From NCBI GenBank assembly GCA_020050375.1, contig JAGVKR010000189.1, positions 1-18,574 of the forward strand: 18,574 nucleotides of DNA. Reading direction: 5' to 3'. Both the position numbers and the translations under genes were made by a program. The notes below the pieces were generated by a model. It saw nothing but the letters and a program-made list of their open reading frames with translations, had not been told where the DNA came from and did no database searches. Numbering within the stretch: position 1 is the stretch's first letter; each line of letters opens with the position of its first letter. Shown here one piece after another: positions 7,265 to 13,618 of the stretch. Origin of the DNA: Planctomycetales bacterium. Its GTDB lineage: Bacteria > Planctomycetota > Planctomycetia > Planctomycetales > Planctomycetaceae.

Positions 7265-8575
7265 TTATGCCACCTCAAAGCCCGGGCGTTGCTCGCGGCG
7301 GAGGTGGGTGTCGGCTTCGGGGTCGCCCACGAACTGCTCGGCTTCGGGGTTCCACCGCAGGTTGCGGCCGAGACGCAGCGAAAGATTTGCGAGGTGGCAG
7401 GCCGTGGCGACGCGGTGCTGGCTGGCGACGGAGGAGATCGGCGTCTGCCGCGATTTTACGCAGTCGTAAAAATTCCCCATGTGGTTGCTGATCGCCTCGA
7501 TCTTCCCCGCGCGTTCCGGCCGCGAATGGTTGTCGTGCGCGTAGAGTCGAAACACCTCGCGGGGCAGCGGTTTGAACTTGAGCTCGTCGACGGGTGCGCC
7601 CGCAAGGGTCCCGCGGTTGACGAAGATCCTCCCCAACTCTCCCTCGAACAGGATTCCGCTTCGTCCCGTGTCGAGGATTTCGAACTCGACGCCGCTCGCG
7701 TACTTGAGCCGCGCGCTGAAGTCTTTGGGGACGTTGTAGCCGGCTCCGATGCCGGGGAGCGCCCCTTCCGTCGCAATCTCGACCGGGCCGGTCTCGTCGA
7801 GGCCGAGGGCCCAAAGCGCGATGTCGAGATGATGCGCGCCGGTGTCGGTCATTTCGCCGCCGGCGTATTCGAACCAGTAGCGAAAGTTGTAGTGGCACCG
7901 CTCGGGGATGTATTCGGTGGCCGGGGCCTGGCCGAGCCAGCGGTTCCAGTTGAGGGTTTTGGGAACCGGCATGACGGGAAACGGGCCGCCCGCTTCGTTC
8001 TTGCCGAGGACGACCGTCACCTTGCGAATCGCCCCCAGACGCCCCGCGCGGATCATCTCGGCGGCGCGGCGGAAACGGTGGTCGTCGCGCTGCCACGTGC
8101 CGACCTGCACGACCCGCCCCGTTTCGGCGACGACACGCCGCAGCACTTTTCCTTCGTCGATCGTCAACGTGAGGGGTTTTTCGACGTAGACGTCCTTGCC
8201 GGCACGGCAGGCGTCGATCGCCATTTTCGCATGCCAGTGGTCGGGAGCGCCGATCAGCACAACATCGACGTCGTCGCGGGCAATCAGGTCGCGATAGTCT
8301 TCGCAAATCGCAGCGGCACTGTTGAAGCTGGCGCGGGCCTGCTCGCGGATACTGCGATCGGCGTCGCAGATCGCGTGCACGTCGCCGAACGCCGTCGCTT
8401 CGCGCGTGATCACCGAGCCCTGATACCGCATGCCGATGGCGCCGATCCGCCAGCGTTCGTTGGGAGATTTCACCGCCGGGGCGGCAGCGACGGACGAAGC
8501 AAAACTCGGGAGTAAGCCAGCCGCCGGAATGGCAGCGAGTTGCGTCAGAAGGCGGCGACGAGGAAAACGGTGCAT
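7265..8575 (-). CDS. Gfo/Idh/MocA family oxidoreductase with twin-arginine signal
   Basis: 436 residues. The start is set at the ATG at 8575 rather than the upstream ATG at 8611, because 'MHRFPRRRLLTQLAAIPAAGLLPSFASSVAAA' is a complete Tat signal and AAGGGG precedes it. The N-terminal Rossmann domain follows ('WRIGAIGMRYQGS', residues 42-54, a variant GxGxxG), then 'DVDVVLIGAPDHWHAKMAIDA', the family hallmark E132-K133-P134 in 'VYVEKPLTLT', and a C-terminal domain with 'GGEMTDTGAHHLDIALWALG'. Exported planctomycete members keep NAD(P) tightly bound, as in glucose-fructose oxidoreductase, and oxidise or reduce sugars and cyclitols in the periplasm. The ending 'GDPEADTHLRR' is typical of the planctomycete branch. 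It follows the minus-strand TIM-barrel gene by 61 bp, probably as one transcript. The 432-aa plus-strand ORF over it is a shadow. Confidence 0.95.
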   Translation of the reverse strand: MHRFPRRRLLTQLAAIPAAGLLPSFASSVAAAPAVKSPNERWRIGAIGMRYQGSVITREATAFGDVHAICDADRSIREQARASFNSAAAICEDYRDLIARDDVDVVLIGAPDHWHAKMAIDACRAGKDVYVEKPLTLTIDEGKVLRRVVAETGRVVQVGTWQRDDHRFRRAAEMIRAGRLGAIRKVTVVLGKNEAGGPFPVMPVPKTLNWNRWLGQAPATEYIPERCHYNFRYWFEYAGGEMTDTGAHHLDIALWALGLDETGPVEIATEGALPGIGAGYNVPKDFSARLKYASGVEFEILDTGRSGILFEGELGRIFVNRGTLAGAPVDELKFKPLPREVFRLYAHDNHSRPERAGKIEAISNHMGNFYDCVKSRQTPISSVASQHRVATACHLANLSLRLGRNLRWNPEAEQFVGDPEADTHLRREQRPGFEVA

Positions 8576-8598
8576 GTTCAAGAAGCCCCTTTCACTCA

Positions 8599-8638
8599 GC
8601 AACTCTTCCACTTTTCAACTCTTTAACTTTTCAACTCT
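8599..8638. repeat. 16-bp-period low-complexity intergenic repeat
   Basis: ACTTTTCAACTCT occurs at 8610-8622 and 8626-8638, and a partial copy (CAACTCTT) starts at 8600, giving a 16-bp period. It fills the gap between the two minus-strand genes and runs into the stop codon of the upstream one. In translation it reads FQLFNFST, a phrase that recurs in unrelated bacterial intergenic regions. Confidence 0.75.
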
Positions 8639-9593
8639 ACGCTTTGTGGCGTCGGGGAAGCTTGGTCTTCTCGAACACCTTCTGCAAATGATTGTAACAC
8701 GCTTTCGCCGCCGCTGTCGCGTCGTAGCTCGGTCGGCGGAAGACCTGCGAGCTCACTTCGCAACAGACGTCTCCGCGGTAGCCCGCTTCGTAAAACCGGG
8801 TGAGAATCTCGCCATAGTCGATCGTGCCGGCTTCTCCCGGCAGGGCGAATTCGGGCCGATCTCCCTTGAGCGCGACATCTTTCACGGCGATCTGCGCGGT
8901 CAGCGGAAAGGCGGTTTTCACGGTCTCGGCGATGGAGAGATTGCGGAGCGCGTAATGGCTGTAGTCGTAGACCATCCCCAGCCAGCGCGAGCGCCCGAGT
9001 TGTTCGAAGAGCCACGCCGCTTCAGCGGGCTGCGACATCGCCCCGCTGCGGTGCGGCTTGACGGCGATCACCGTTTTGTTCGACTCGGCGACACGGAGCC
9101 AGTCTCCGACGCGGTCGCGATACAGCTCCTTCTTCTCCTCCCACTTTCCGCCGCCGAGGACGGTCTGGATCAACGGAGCCCGTTTGGGTGAGAGATCGCG
9201 CCCCAGCTCGGCGGCCCGTTTGAGGCGATCAAGCGACGCCTGATGCTCGGCGTCGACGGGTGACGGCGGGATGTCTTCCATCAGCGAAGTGAGTGCGAGA
9301 CCTTTGTCGGCGATCATCTGCCGCAGCGCGCGGCGCCGCTCGACTGAAAGTTTTGGCGGGGCCGAATCCCAATCGGGGAGCATCGACAACTCGAGGCTGT
9401 CAAAGCCGAGCTCGGCAACGAGCCGAATCGCGTCCTCGGTCTTGGCCGCAGGCATGCCGTAGTTGCCGATGCCAAGCGTCAACCCGGCAGGGCGATCCGG
9501 CGCCGCGGACACGATTCGCCACGGAAATGCGGCGAGAGCAGCAGCTCCACAGAGCCGCCGGCAGACTTCGCGTCGTGTGGTGAGGGACGACAT
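8637..9593 (-). CDS. Exported sugar phosphate isomerase/epimerase-like TIM barrel
   Basis: 318 residues beginning 'MSSLTTRREVCRRLCGAAALAAFPW' and ending its leader near A30-A31. This is a Tat-like signal with RR at 7-8, although the second R-R pair at 12-13 sits inside the usual spacer. The mature part is a xylose-isomerase-like TIM barrel of the planctomycete exported type: 'LGFDSLELSMLPDW', 'VIAVKPHRSGAMSQPAEAAW' (K179-P-H181 instead of the usual Glu-Asn), 'MVYDYSHYALRNL', 'AQIAVKDVALKG' and 'GYRGDVCCEVSSQVF' with E279. Metal-dependent isomerisation or epimerisation is the family expectation. It is transcribed ahead of the Gfo/Idh oxidoreductase, and an exported isomerase with an exported sugar oxidoreductase suggests linked periplasmic steps. 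The short plus-strand ORFs in this interval are shadows. Confidence 0.92.
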   Translation of the reverse strand: MSSLTTRREVCRRLCGAAALAAFPWRIVSAAPDRPAGLTLGIGNYGMPAAKTEDAIRLVAELGFDSLELSMLPDWDSAPPKLSVERRRALRQMIADKGLALTSLMEDIPPSPVDAEHQASLDRLKRAAELGRDLSPKRAPLIQTVLGGGKWEEKKELYRDRVGDWLRVAESNKTVIAVKPHRSGAMSQPAEAAWLFEQLGRSRWLGMVYDYSHYALRNLSIAETVKTAFPLTAQIAVKDVALKGDRPEFALPGEAGTIDYGEILTRFYEAGYRGDVCCEVSSQVFRRPSYDATAAAKACYNHLQKVFEKTKLPRRHKA

Positions 9594-9615
9594 TGTTGTG
9601 GGCCTTTGCGCCGTC

Positions 9616-9636
9616 GTAGCCCGAACTTTTAGTCCG
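9616..9636 (-). repeat. REP-like element, copy 1 (inverted relative to copy 2)
   Basis: GTAGCCCGAACTTTTAGTCCG is, apart from two substitutions, the reverse complement of the element at 9791-9812. The core ACTTTTAGTCCG is identical. Copy 1 has lost part of its own palindrome (CGAAC against GTCCG). Confidence 0.6.
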
Positions 9637-9790
9637 AGCGTGCGCGGCAGCAGGATGAACGGCAGCGGTCAGAGCGACAGAGATCAGAACGGGCGACGGT
9701 GACGAGGGGGAGTTTCGATCACTCGCGTGAGCTTAACGAATTGAGGTGGCCTCGTCCGGGTTGAGACCGGTGTGGTTGGGACTGAAATCC

Positions 9791-9812
9791 ACGGACTAAA
9801 AGTCCGTGCTAC
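9791..9812 (+). repeat. REP-like palindromic element, copy 2
   Basis: ACGGACTAAAAGTCCGT (9791-9807) is a perfect hairpin: ACGGACT pairs with AGTCCGT around AAA. It is followed by GCTAC. Its partner at 9616-9636 is in the opposite orientation, 155 bp away. This looks like a short interspersed palindrome rather than a terminator, since no T-run follows. Confidence 0.65.
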
Positions 9813-9956
9813 GGTGCCGGGCGTACCGAATTAGCTTTGGTGAATGCATTGGAAGTTGCCTTTAAGACCGGGGTTGCGTGGATTCCGGCGGTAGGTGTGA
9901 ACTGCCGGGGGTCGATTCGCGTTATCAATCTGGCCCATTGAAACGGACGCACCGCC

Positions 9957-10403
9957 ATGAATGTCTTGAAACTGGACAACGAAATCAACGGCTCGATTCA
10001 GCCGGTTCCGGTCAGTGATCCTGCTTGCGCAGAGAAGCCGACGTTGCTCGAGCGCTTGCACTACGCGCTCGGTCCGCTGGCGGCGGGGATTATCATCGAC
10101 ATCGTCGACTTCGCGATGTTCGGTCCGATCGGTCTTGCGCTCGGTCCCGTTGTAGGCGGACTGGCGGGCTGGTGGGTCAGCAGCCTCTACGGGTTCGGTA
10201 CGCGCGGCCGGCTGATCGTCGCCATCGCCGCTGCGATTTATGTGACGGTTCCGTTCACAGAGTTATTGCCGCTGGCGACGATGGTGGCGGCGGTTGGCAG
10301 GTTCTATCAGTCGCCGGCTCCCGTCGAGCCGCAACAAGAACAACGGCAGCCACCGGTCAACGGGCCCGAAACTCCTGTCGAATCGCATGAGGAGCGCGCC
10401 TGA
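9957..10403 (+). CDS. Small multi-pass membrane protein of unknown function
   Basis: 148 residues from the ATG at 9957. After a polar N-terminus (about 35 residues) come three or four hydrophobic segments: roughly 38-57 ('LGPLAAGIIIDIVDFAMFG'), 58-75 ('IGLALGPVVGGLAGWWVSS'), 83-98 ('GRLIVAIAAAIYVTVPF') and 99-112 ('ELLPLATMVAAVG'). A proline- and glutamine-rich tail ('EPQQEQRQPPVNGPETPVES') would lie in the cytoplasm or periplasm. Glycine-rich helices and an Asp in the first span ('IIDIVDF') are notable. I recall similar proteins as conserved hypotheticals in planctomycetes but cannot assign a function. The gene stands alone between a repeat-containing gap and the small minus-strand ORFs. Confidence 0.8.
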   Translation: MNVLKLDNEINGSIQPVPVSDPACAEKPTLLERLHYALGPLAAGIIIDIVDFAMFGPIGLALGPVVGGLAGWWVSSLYGFGTRGRLIVAIAAAIYVTVPFTELLPLATMVAAVGRFYQSPAPVEPQQEQRQPPVNGPETPVESHEERA

Positions 10404-10490
10404 GGCGAATCGCACTCAAGAAACCATTCTTCAATCTTCCGCCGAACTCTTCGTCCTGTTCTCAGGTCGTTGAAGGCGATCCGGCCGGCG

Positions 10491-10583
10491 TCAGCTTGAT
10501 AAACGCGCCAAAGCCACGATCAAGGCGACAACCGCCAGCGCGGCAAGTGAGAGAAGAAAGGTTTCCTGGACGCGGGCTCTCAT
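10491..10583 (-). CDS. Candidate 30-aa single-span membrane microprotein
   Basis: Minus-strand ATG at 10583 to TGA at 10491-10493 gives 30 residues, with the shape of a single transmembrane helix: a charged start (MRARVQET), a hydrophobic core of about 17 residues (FLLSLAALAVVALIVAL) and a short ARLSS tail. GAGAAG lies about 5 bp before the ATG as a possible ribosome-binding site. It sits 37 bp downstream of a second microprotein of the same design. It is too short for coding statistics; the paired arrangement is the main support. Confidence 0.45.
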   Translation of the reverse strand: MRARVQETFLLSLAALAVVALIVALARLSS

Positions 10584-10620
10584 GTGACTTCTCATATGGT
10601 GGCGGTGTTCAGGAGCCAGA

Positions 10621-10716
10621 TTAAATGCGTGTGAGCGCGACCAGGCCGAGAATCGCAGCCGACGCAACGATACTGAGCACGATGACCGGAAGTACGTCGG
10701 AGCGGAAAGAGTCCAT
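10621..10716 (-). CDS. Candidate 31-aa single-span membrane microprotein
   Basis: Minus-strand ATG at 10716 to TAA at 10621-10623 gives 31 residues: a polar N-terminus (MDSFRSD), a hydrophobic stretch (VLPVIVLSIVASAAILGLVAL) and TRI at the end. No strong ribosome-binding site is visible in the A-rich leader. A hairpin (CACCCC with GGGGTAG, 10764-10786 region) lies about 50 bp upstream in the leader. Together with the 30-aa ORF downstream it resembles a tandem small-membrane-protein unit, such as stress or toxin-like peptides, but no family is recognised. Confidence 0.45.
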   Translation of the reverse strand: MDSFRSDVLPVIVLSIVASAAILGLVALTRI

Positions 10717-10830
10717 TTCGTTGTTTGCCCGAGACGGGGGAGGACAATCCCTCAAATAAATCTACCCCACAGATGACGGGGTGGCGGATAGAGTGCCGAA
10801 AATCTGTTCGGGGTCGCACCGATGTTGTTT

Positions 10831-10868
10831 GACGTGCAACGAAAAGGCCGTTGCAAAAAAGCAACGTC
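10831..10868. other. Overlapping alternative stem-loops
   Basis: CGTTGC-AAAAAA-GCAACG (10849-10866) is a perfect 6-bp stem with an A6 loop. GCAACG at 10836-10841 can pair with the same CGTTGC, so two structures compete. The segment is 35 bp downstream of the 80-aa minus-strand gene, where an unusual terminator could lie; on the minus strand the loop is T6 and TTTT follows in the second loop. Confidence 0.35.
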
Positions 10869-10900
10869 TGCCGCGCGCACGCGGGGGCTTTGCCACGTGC

Positions 10901-11143
10901 TTAGGCCGTCGCGGAGGATGAGGGATCCGACGTATCCGTTTGCTCGTCGTTGCGAGTCAGGATCCCCGGCAGATTCAAGAACCCTGGCAGACGTTGCCGA
11001 GGCTCCGCTTCGATGATGACGGTGTGGCCTTTTGTCAACATGACGCGCGCCACTTGAAGCGCTCGCTCGTCGGTCAAACCTTCATCCACGACGATTTGCG
11101 TGCCGTCCGTATCGATTGCAACGACTCGCCACGCGATCACCAT
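10901..11143 (-). CDS. 80-aa hypothetical protein
   Basis: The start is set at the ATG at 11143 because GGAG lies about 6-9 bp upstream and the protein-like sequence begins there. The open frame extends a further 60 codons upstream with low-complexity, non-protein-like composition. The 80 residues read as a small beta-alpha-beta unit: 'MVIAWRVVAIDTDGTQIVVDEGLTDERALQVARVMLTKGH' (given in outline), then 'TVIIEAEPRQRLPG' and a polar Ser/Thr-rich tail ending 'SDPSSSATA'. No known domain is recognised. It lies downstream of tRNA-His on the same strand but is separated from it by the tRNA terminator, so it needs its own promoter. A 160-aa plus-strand ORF across the same bases is judged a shadow. 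Confidence 0.65.
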   Translation of the reverse strand: MVIAWRVVAIDTDGTQIVVDEGLTDERALQVARVMLTKGHTVIIEAEPRQRLPGFLNLPGILTRNDEQTDTSDPSSSATA

Positions 11144-11366
11144 GCGATTCTCCGGCTGAAGCGGCCCACGGAACTGTCGGAAGGACAATGGACATGCAAC
11201 GACTGTGCCGGGCCTCGCGGAATCGGATCGCTGACGCCGAAGGCAGCACGGACACCGCGTGCTTTGCCCATCGGAGGGCGAGGGGTGGGTCGTCGACGCA
11301 GCCAGAGAACCGGCCGGCATCAATTGGGGAAAAAATGGCGGGCCGTTTCACCCGATTTGCCCGACG

Positions 11367-11401
11367 CGAAAAGAAACAAGCCACGCAATTTCATGCGTGG
11401 C
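11367..11401 (-). terminator. Intrinsic terminator of tRNA-His
   Basis: On the minus strand GCCACGCA-TGAAAT-TGCGTGGC (plus coordinates 11401 to 11380) is a perfect 8-bp stem with a 6-nt loop. It is followed directly by TTGTTTCTTTT. It begins 16 bp past the 3' end of the tRNA, as expected for a rho-independent terminator. Confidence 0.85.
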
Positions 11402-11417
11402 CTGGCGTCAAGGAAGG

Positions 11418-11492
11418 GGTGACTGACGGGACTTGAACCCGCGACTTCCAGATCCACAATCTGGCGCTCTAACCAACTGAGCTACAGCCACC
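11418..11492 (-). tRNA. tRNA-His (anticodon GTG)
   Basis: Read on the minus strand, the cloverleaf is complete: acceptor GTGGCTG with CAGTCAC (one G-T wobble), D stem GCTC/GAGC, anticodon stem CCAGA/TCTGG with loop TTGTGGA giving anticodon GTG, and T stem GCGGG/CCCGT with loop TTCAAGT. The extra G at position -1 (plus base 11492) faces C73, which is diagnostic for histidine tRNA. The CCA end is not encoded (CCT follows the acceptor stem). The gene is intact and is the likely chromosomal landmark used by the neighbouring integrated element. Confidence 0.97.
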
Positions 11493-11506
11493 ATAAGGAT
11501 TTACGT

Positions 11507-11521
11507 CGATCAGTCTGATTG
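11507..11521. promoter_or_regulatory. Palindrome between tRNA-His and integrase
   Basis: ATCAG-T-CTGAT (11509-11519) is a perfect 5-bp inverted repeat, extended imperfectly to 15 bp. It sits in the divergent region between the 5' end of tRNA-His and the integrase promoter. It could be an attachment core or an operator; nothing in the window decides which. Confidence 0.3.
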
Positions 11522-11522
11522 C

Positions 11523-11552
11523 TTGACACTCGTTTTGACACTCGCGTACAAT
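11523..11552 (+). promoter_or_regulatory. Integrase promoter overlapped by TTGACACTCG direct repeats
   Basis: A sigma-70-like promoter is visible: -35 TTGACA (11523-11528), an 18-bp spacer, -10 TACAAT (11547-11552). The decamer TTGACACTCG occurs at 11523-11532 and 11535-11544, a 12-bp period, so one copy covers the -35 box and the other lies in the spacer. Binding there would control transcription of the integrase starting at 11633. Confidence 0.65.
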
Positions 11553-11566
11553 ACAACCTGACAAAT

Positions 11567-11597
11567 GACACCCGCACCGCTGTAACGGCCGGGTGTC
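11567..11597. promoter_or_regulatory. Inverted repeat in the integrase leader
   Basis: GACACCCG (11567-11574) and CGGGTGTC (11590-11597) form an 8-bp inverted repeat with a 15-nt spacer, downstream of the -10 box and upstream of the ribosome-binding site. It could be an operator or a leader hairpin. The left arm resembles the GACACTCG repeats just upstream. Confidence 0.45.
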
Positions 11598-11632
11598 TGG
11601 CATCACCCCACTTTTTGAAGGATAGGTGACAC

Positions 11633-12904
11633 GTGCAACAGTTTACATCATTCCCCCCGGCCGCGTCTATTCCACGGCCCCGCCTGGCAGTATTTGATCC
11701 CGAGGAGTCGCCCGTCATCGCGGCTGACACTCGCGAGACACTCGCCGCGGGCTCCAAGCGGAAGCGGAAATCCAAGAGCAAAGCCGATCGCGATTTCCCG
11801 CTCTGGTTTCACGGCGCATCGGGGCGCTGGTGCCGGACGATCAACAAAGTCCGCCACTACTTCGGCACCGACAAGGACGCGGCGCTCGCGAAGTGGCTCG
11901 ATGACAAAGACGACCTGATCGCAGGCCGTACGCCCAGGGGGAAAGTCGGCGGGCTGACGATCGCCGATCTGTGCAACCGATTCCTGACGTCGAAGCAAAT
12001 GCTTGTGGACTCTGGCGAGTTGGCCGTTCGCACGTGGGGGGGGTACAAAGCCGCGACCGATCGAATCGTCAACGTGTTCGGCAAGAACCGGCTTGTTGTC
12101 GACCTGGCCAGCGAAGATTTCGAAAAGCTGCGAAAGCAAGTTGCGAAAACCAACGGGCTCGTAGGGATCGCCAACAACGTGCGGCTGACACGCATTGTTT
12201 TCAAATTCGCCTATGACTCCGGGCTGATCGAGGCGCCGGTTCGGTTCGGGCCGACGTTCCGCGTCAAACAGGACAAGATCAGGAAAGCGACCGCCGCGAA
12301 ACCGGCTCGAATGTTCGAAGCGACCGAGCTGCAGACGATCATCAAGGCGTGTGACGACTCGATGCGCGCGATGGTACTGCTCGGCATCAACTGCGGGTTC
12401 GGGCAGAACGACTTGGCAAACCTGCCCCAGTCCGCGTTCGACCTCGATGCCGGCTGGGTGGCGTTCGCCCGGCCGAAGACCGGTGTTGCGCGGCGCTGTG
12501 CATTGTGGCCCGAGACCGTCGCGGCGTTGCGGAAGGCGATCGCCCAGCGACCCGAGCCGAAAACGCCCGAGGATGCCGACTGCGTATTCCTGACGCATCA
12601 CCGGAATCGGCTCGTTCGTGCCTCGAAAAAGTTCGGCCACATCGACGCCGTCGCGCTCGAATTCGGGAAGCTGCTGGTGGAGTTGAAATTGAAGCGCCCT
12701 GGCCTGCAGTTCTACGCTTTACGGCACACCCACCGCACAATTGCCGATGCGACGCGCGATTTTCCCGCCATCGATACCATCATGGGACACTCGGATAGTT
12801 CGATGGGAGGCCGTTACCGCGAGCGGATCGACGACAGTCGGCTGAAGGCTGTGACCGACCATGTCCGGGCGTGGCTCTTTCCTTCGAAGCGGAAGCCGCG
12901 GTAA
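11633..12904 (+). CDS. Tyrosine recombinase/integrase, planctomycete phage type
   Basis: 423 residues starting at GTG 11633, with GAAGGA about 10 bp upstream; no better in-frame ATG lies before the conserved region. Order: a basic N-terminus (KRKRKSKSK, 42-50), a zinc-free arm/AP2-like segment ('WFHGASGRWCRTINKVRHYFGTDKDAAL'-like, about 58-85), a core-binding domain (about 107-200) and a catalytic domain (about 225-415). Catalytic residues visible: K282 in 'RPKTG', R364 in 'YALRHTH', H386 in 'IMGHSDS' and the nucleophile Y395 in 'GGRYRERI'. The box I arginine is not obvious: the region reads GINCGFGQND (251-260). The gene stands beside tRNA-His and ahead of replication and terminase genes, so it probably drives integration of this element. 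Confidence 0.93.
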   Translation: MQQFTSFPPAASIPRPRLAVFDPEESPVIAADTRETLAAGSKRKRKSKSKADRDFPLWFHGASGRWCRTINKVRHYFGTDKDAALAKWLDDKDDLIAGRTPRGKVGGLTIADLCNRFLTSKQMLVDSGELAVRTWGGYKAATDRIVNVFGKNRLVVDLASEDFEKLRKQVAKTNGLVGIANNVRLTRIVFKFAYDSGLIEAPVRFGPTFRVKQDKIRKATAAKPARMFEATELQTIIKACDDSMRAMVLLGINCGFGQNDLANLPQSAFDLDAGWVAFARPKTGVARRCALWPETVAALRKAIAQRPEPKTPEDADCVFLTHHRNRLVRASKKFGHIDAVALEFGKLLVELKLKRPGLQFYALRHTHRTIADATRDFPAIDTIMGHSDSSMGGRYRERIDDSRLKAVTDHVRAWLFPSKRKPR

Positions 12905-12915
12905 AATGCAGGCAT

Positions 12916-12960
12916 CGGGAGCGCGGCGACTGATCCTCGCCGTGCGGTTCGGGAGCGCGG
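12916..12960 (+). repeat. 11-bp direct repeat after integrase
   Basis: CGGGAGCGCGG occurs at 12916-12926 and again at 12950-12960, a 34-bp period, in the 121-bp gap between the integrase and the 182-aa gene. Function unknown; it may simply be GC-rich coincidence. Confidence 0.4.
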
Positions 12961-13025
12961 TCGCGGCTTCTCCTTTTCGCCGCCGGCCCGCCCGAGCCGC
13001 CCCGGTCTTGAAAAGGAAAAAGAGC

Positions 13026-13574
13026 ATGGAAGACAAGAAGGCGGCTGGTAAGGTCCGAACCGAAGTCGACCGACCTGGGGTTTGTATTCCGGTCACTCCG
13101 GACATGCGACCAATCATTTCGGAAGACATGCCCGGCGAACAATACATTGCAATCGGGCGCGCAAAAGTACGCGGCGTGGTTCACAGCGGGACCGTAAGTT
13201 CTGCCTACAAGGGCGATCAGCTTCATGTCTTAGTTCCTTCGGAATGGGGCGAAGTTTCCACGGCAGCAGACTCTATAACGGGCTGGTGCAAGAATGGCCC
13301 GCCGCCGGCCGACTGGTTCCAAGTTCCGATCGAAGGCCAACTGAAAGATTTAACGCGATGGTGCGGCGAGACCGACGAGCAGACAATCAGAAACAACAAC
13401 GGAAAAAGCTTCTGGGTCTGTAAGATCAGCCGCAAGAAATTCTCCATCTACTTTCCATCTCAGTCGCGATTCGCAGGCGCCAACGGTCGGAAGCTCGCCG
13501 AAGAACAGGCTGCCAAAGACACTCAAAGCCAGCCAAAACCATTCAAAGCCAGAGACACGAACGATTATCGCTGA
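13026..13574 (+). CDS. Unrecognised 182-aa protein, possible island cargo
   Basis: The start is set at the ATG at 13026, with AAGGA 8 bp upstream. The upstream in-frame extension overlaps the integrase and has arginine-rich junk composition. The protein begins with a charged segment (MEDKKAAGKVRTEVDR). A globular middle follows ('GRAKVRGVVHSGTVSSAYKG', 'LHVLVPSEWGEVSTAADSITGWC', 'PADWFQVPIEGQLKDLTRWCGE', 'GKSFWVCKISRKKFSIYFP') and then a polar tail rich in Gln, Lys and Ala. It is rich in aromatics, with four cysteines (20, 88, 113, 132). No domain is recognised. Codon use looks less GC-biased than the neighbours. It has its own terminator just downstream, so it forms a separate transcription unit between the integrase and the replication block, a position where phage accessory genes are often found. 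Confidence 0.75.
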   Translation: MEDKKAAGKVRTEVDRPGVCIPVTPDMRPIISEDMPGEQYIAIGRAKVRGVVHSGTVSSAYKGDQLHVLVPSEWGEVSTAADSITGWCKNGPPPADWFQVPIEGQLKDLTRWCGETDEQTIRNNNGKSFWVCKISRKKFSIYFPSQSRFAGANGRKLAEEQAAKDTQSQPKPFKARDTNDYR

Positions 13575-13618
13575 AAAACAGCGGGTTGAACTCCGCGCCT
13601 ACAACATCACAACGCTAG

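Larger units (their letters stand above)
9594..9956. other. Intergenic region without a supported gene
   Basis: This 363-bp gap separates the divergent genes at 8637-9593 (minus) and 9957-10403 (plus). It contains two inverted copies of a REP-like palindrome (9616-9636 and 9791-9812). No ORF with plausible composition and no clear promoter hexamers were found. Promoters for both flanking genes must lie here. Confidence 0.6.

Noticed and set aside
7217..8515. 432-codon plus-strand open frame
   Set aside because: Antisense to the Gfo/Idh oxidoreductase, which has a Tat signal, Rossmann motif and EKP.
10592..10864. 90-codon minus-strand open frame
   Set aside because: It runs through the hairpin segment and overlaps the microprotein frames. 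It has no ribosome-binding site and no protein-like composition.
10940..11422. 160-codon plus-strand open frame
   Set aside because: Random-looking composition. It overlaps the better minus-strand 80-aa candidate, the tRNA terminator and the end of the tRNA.
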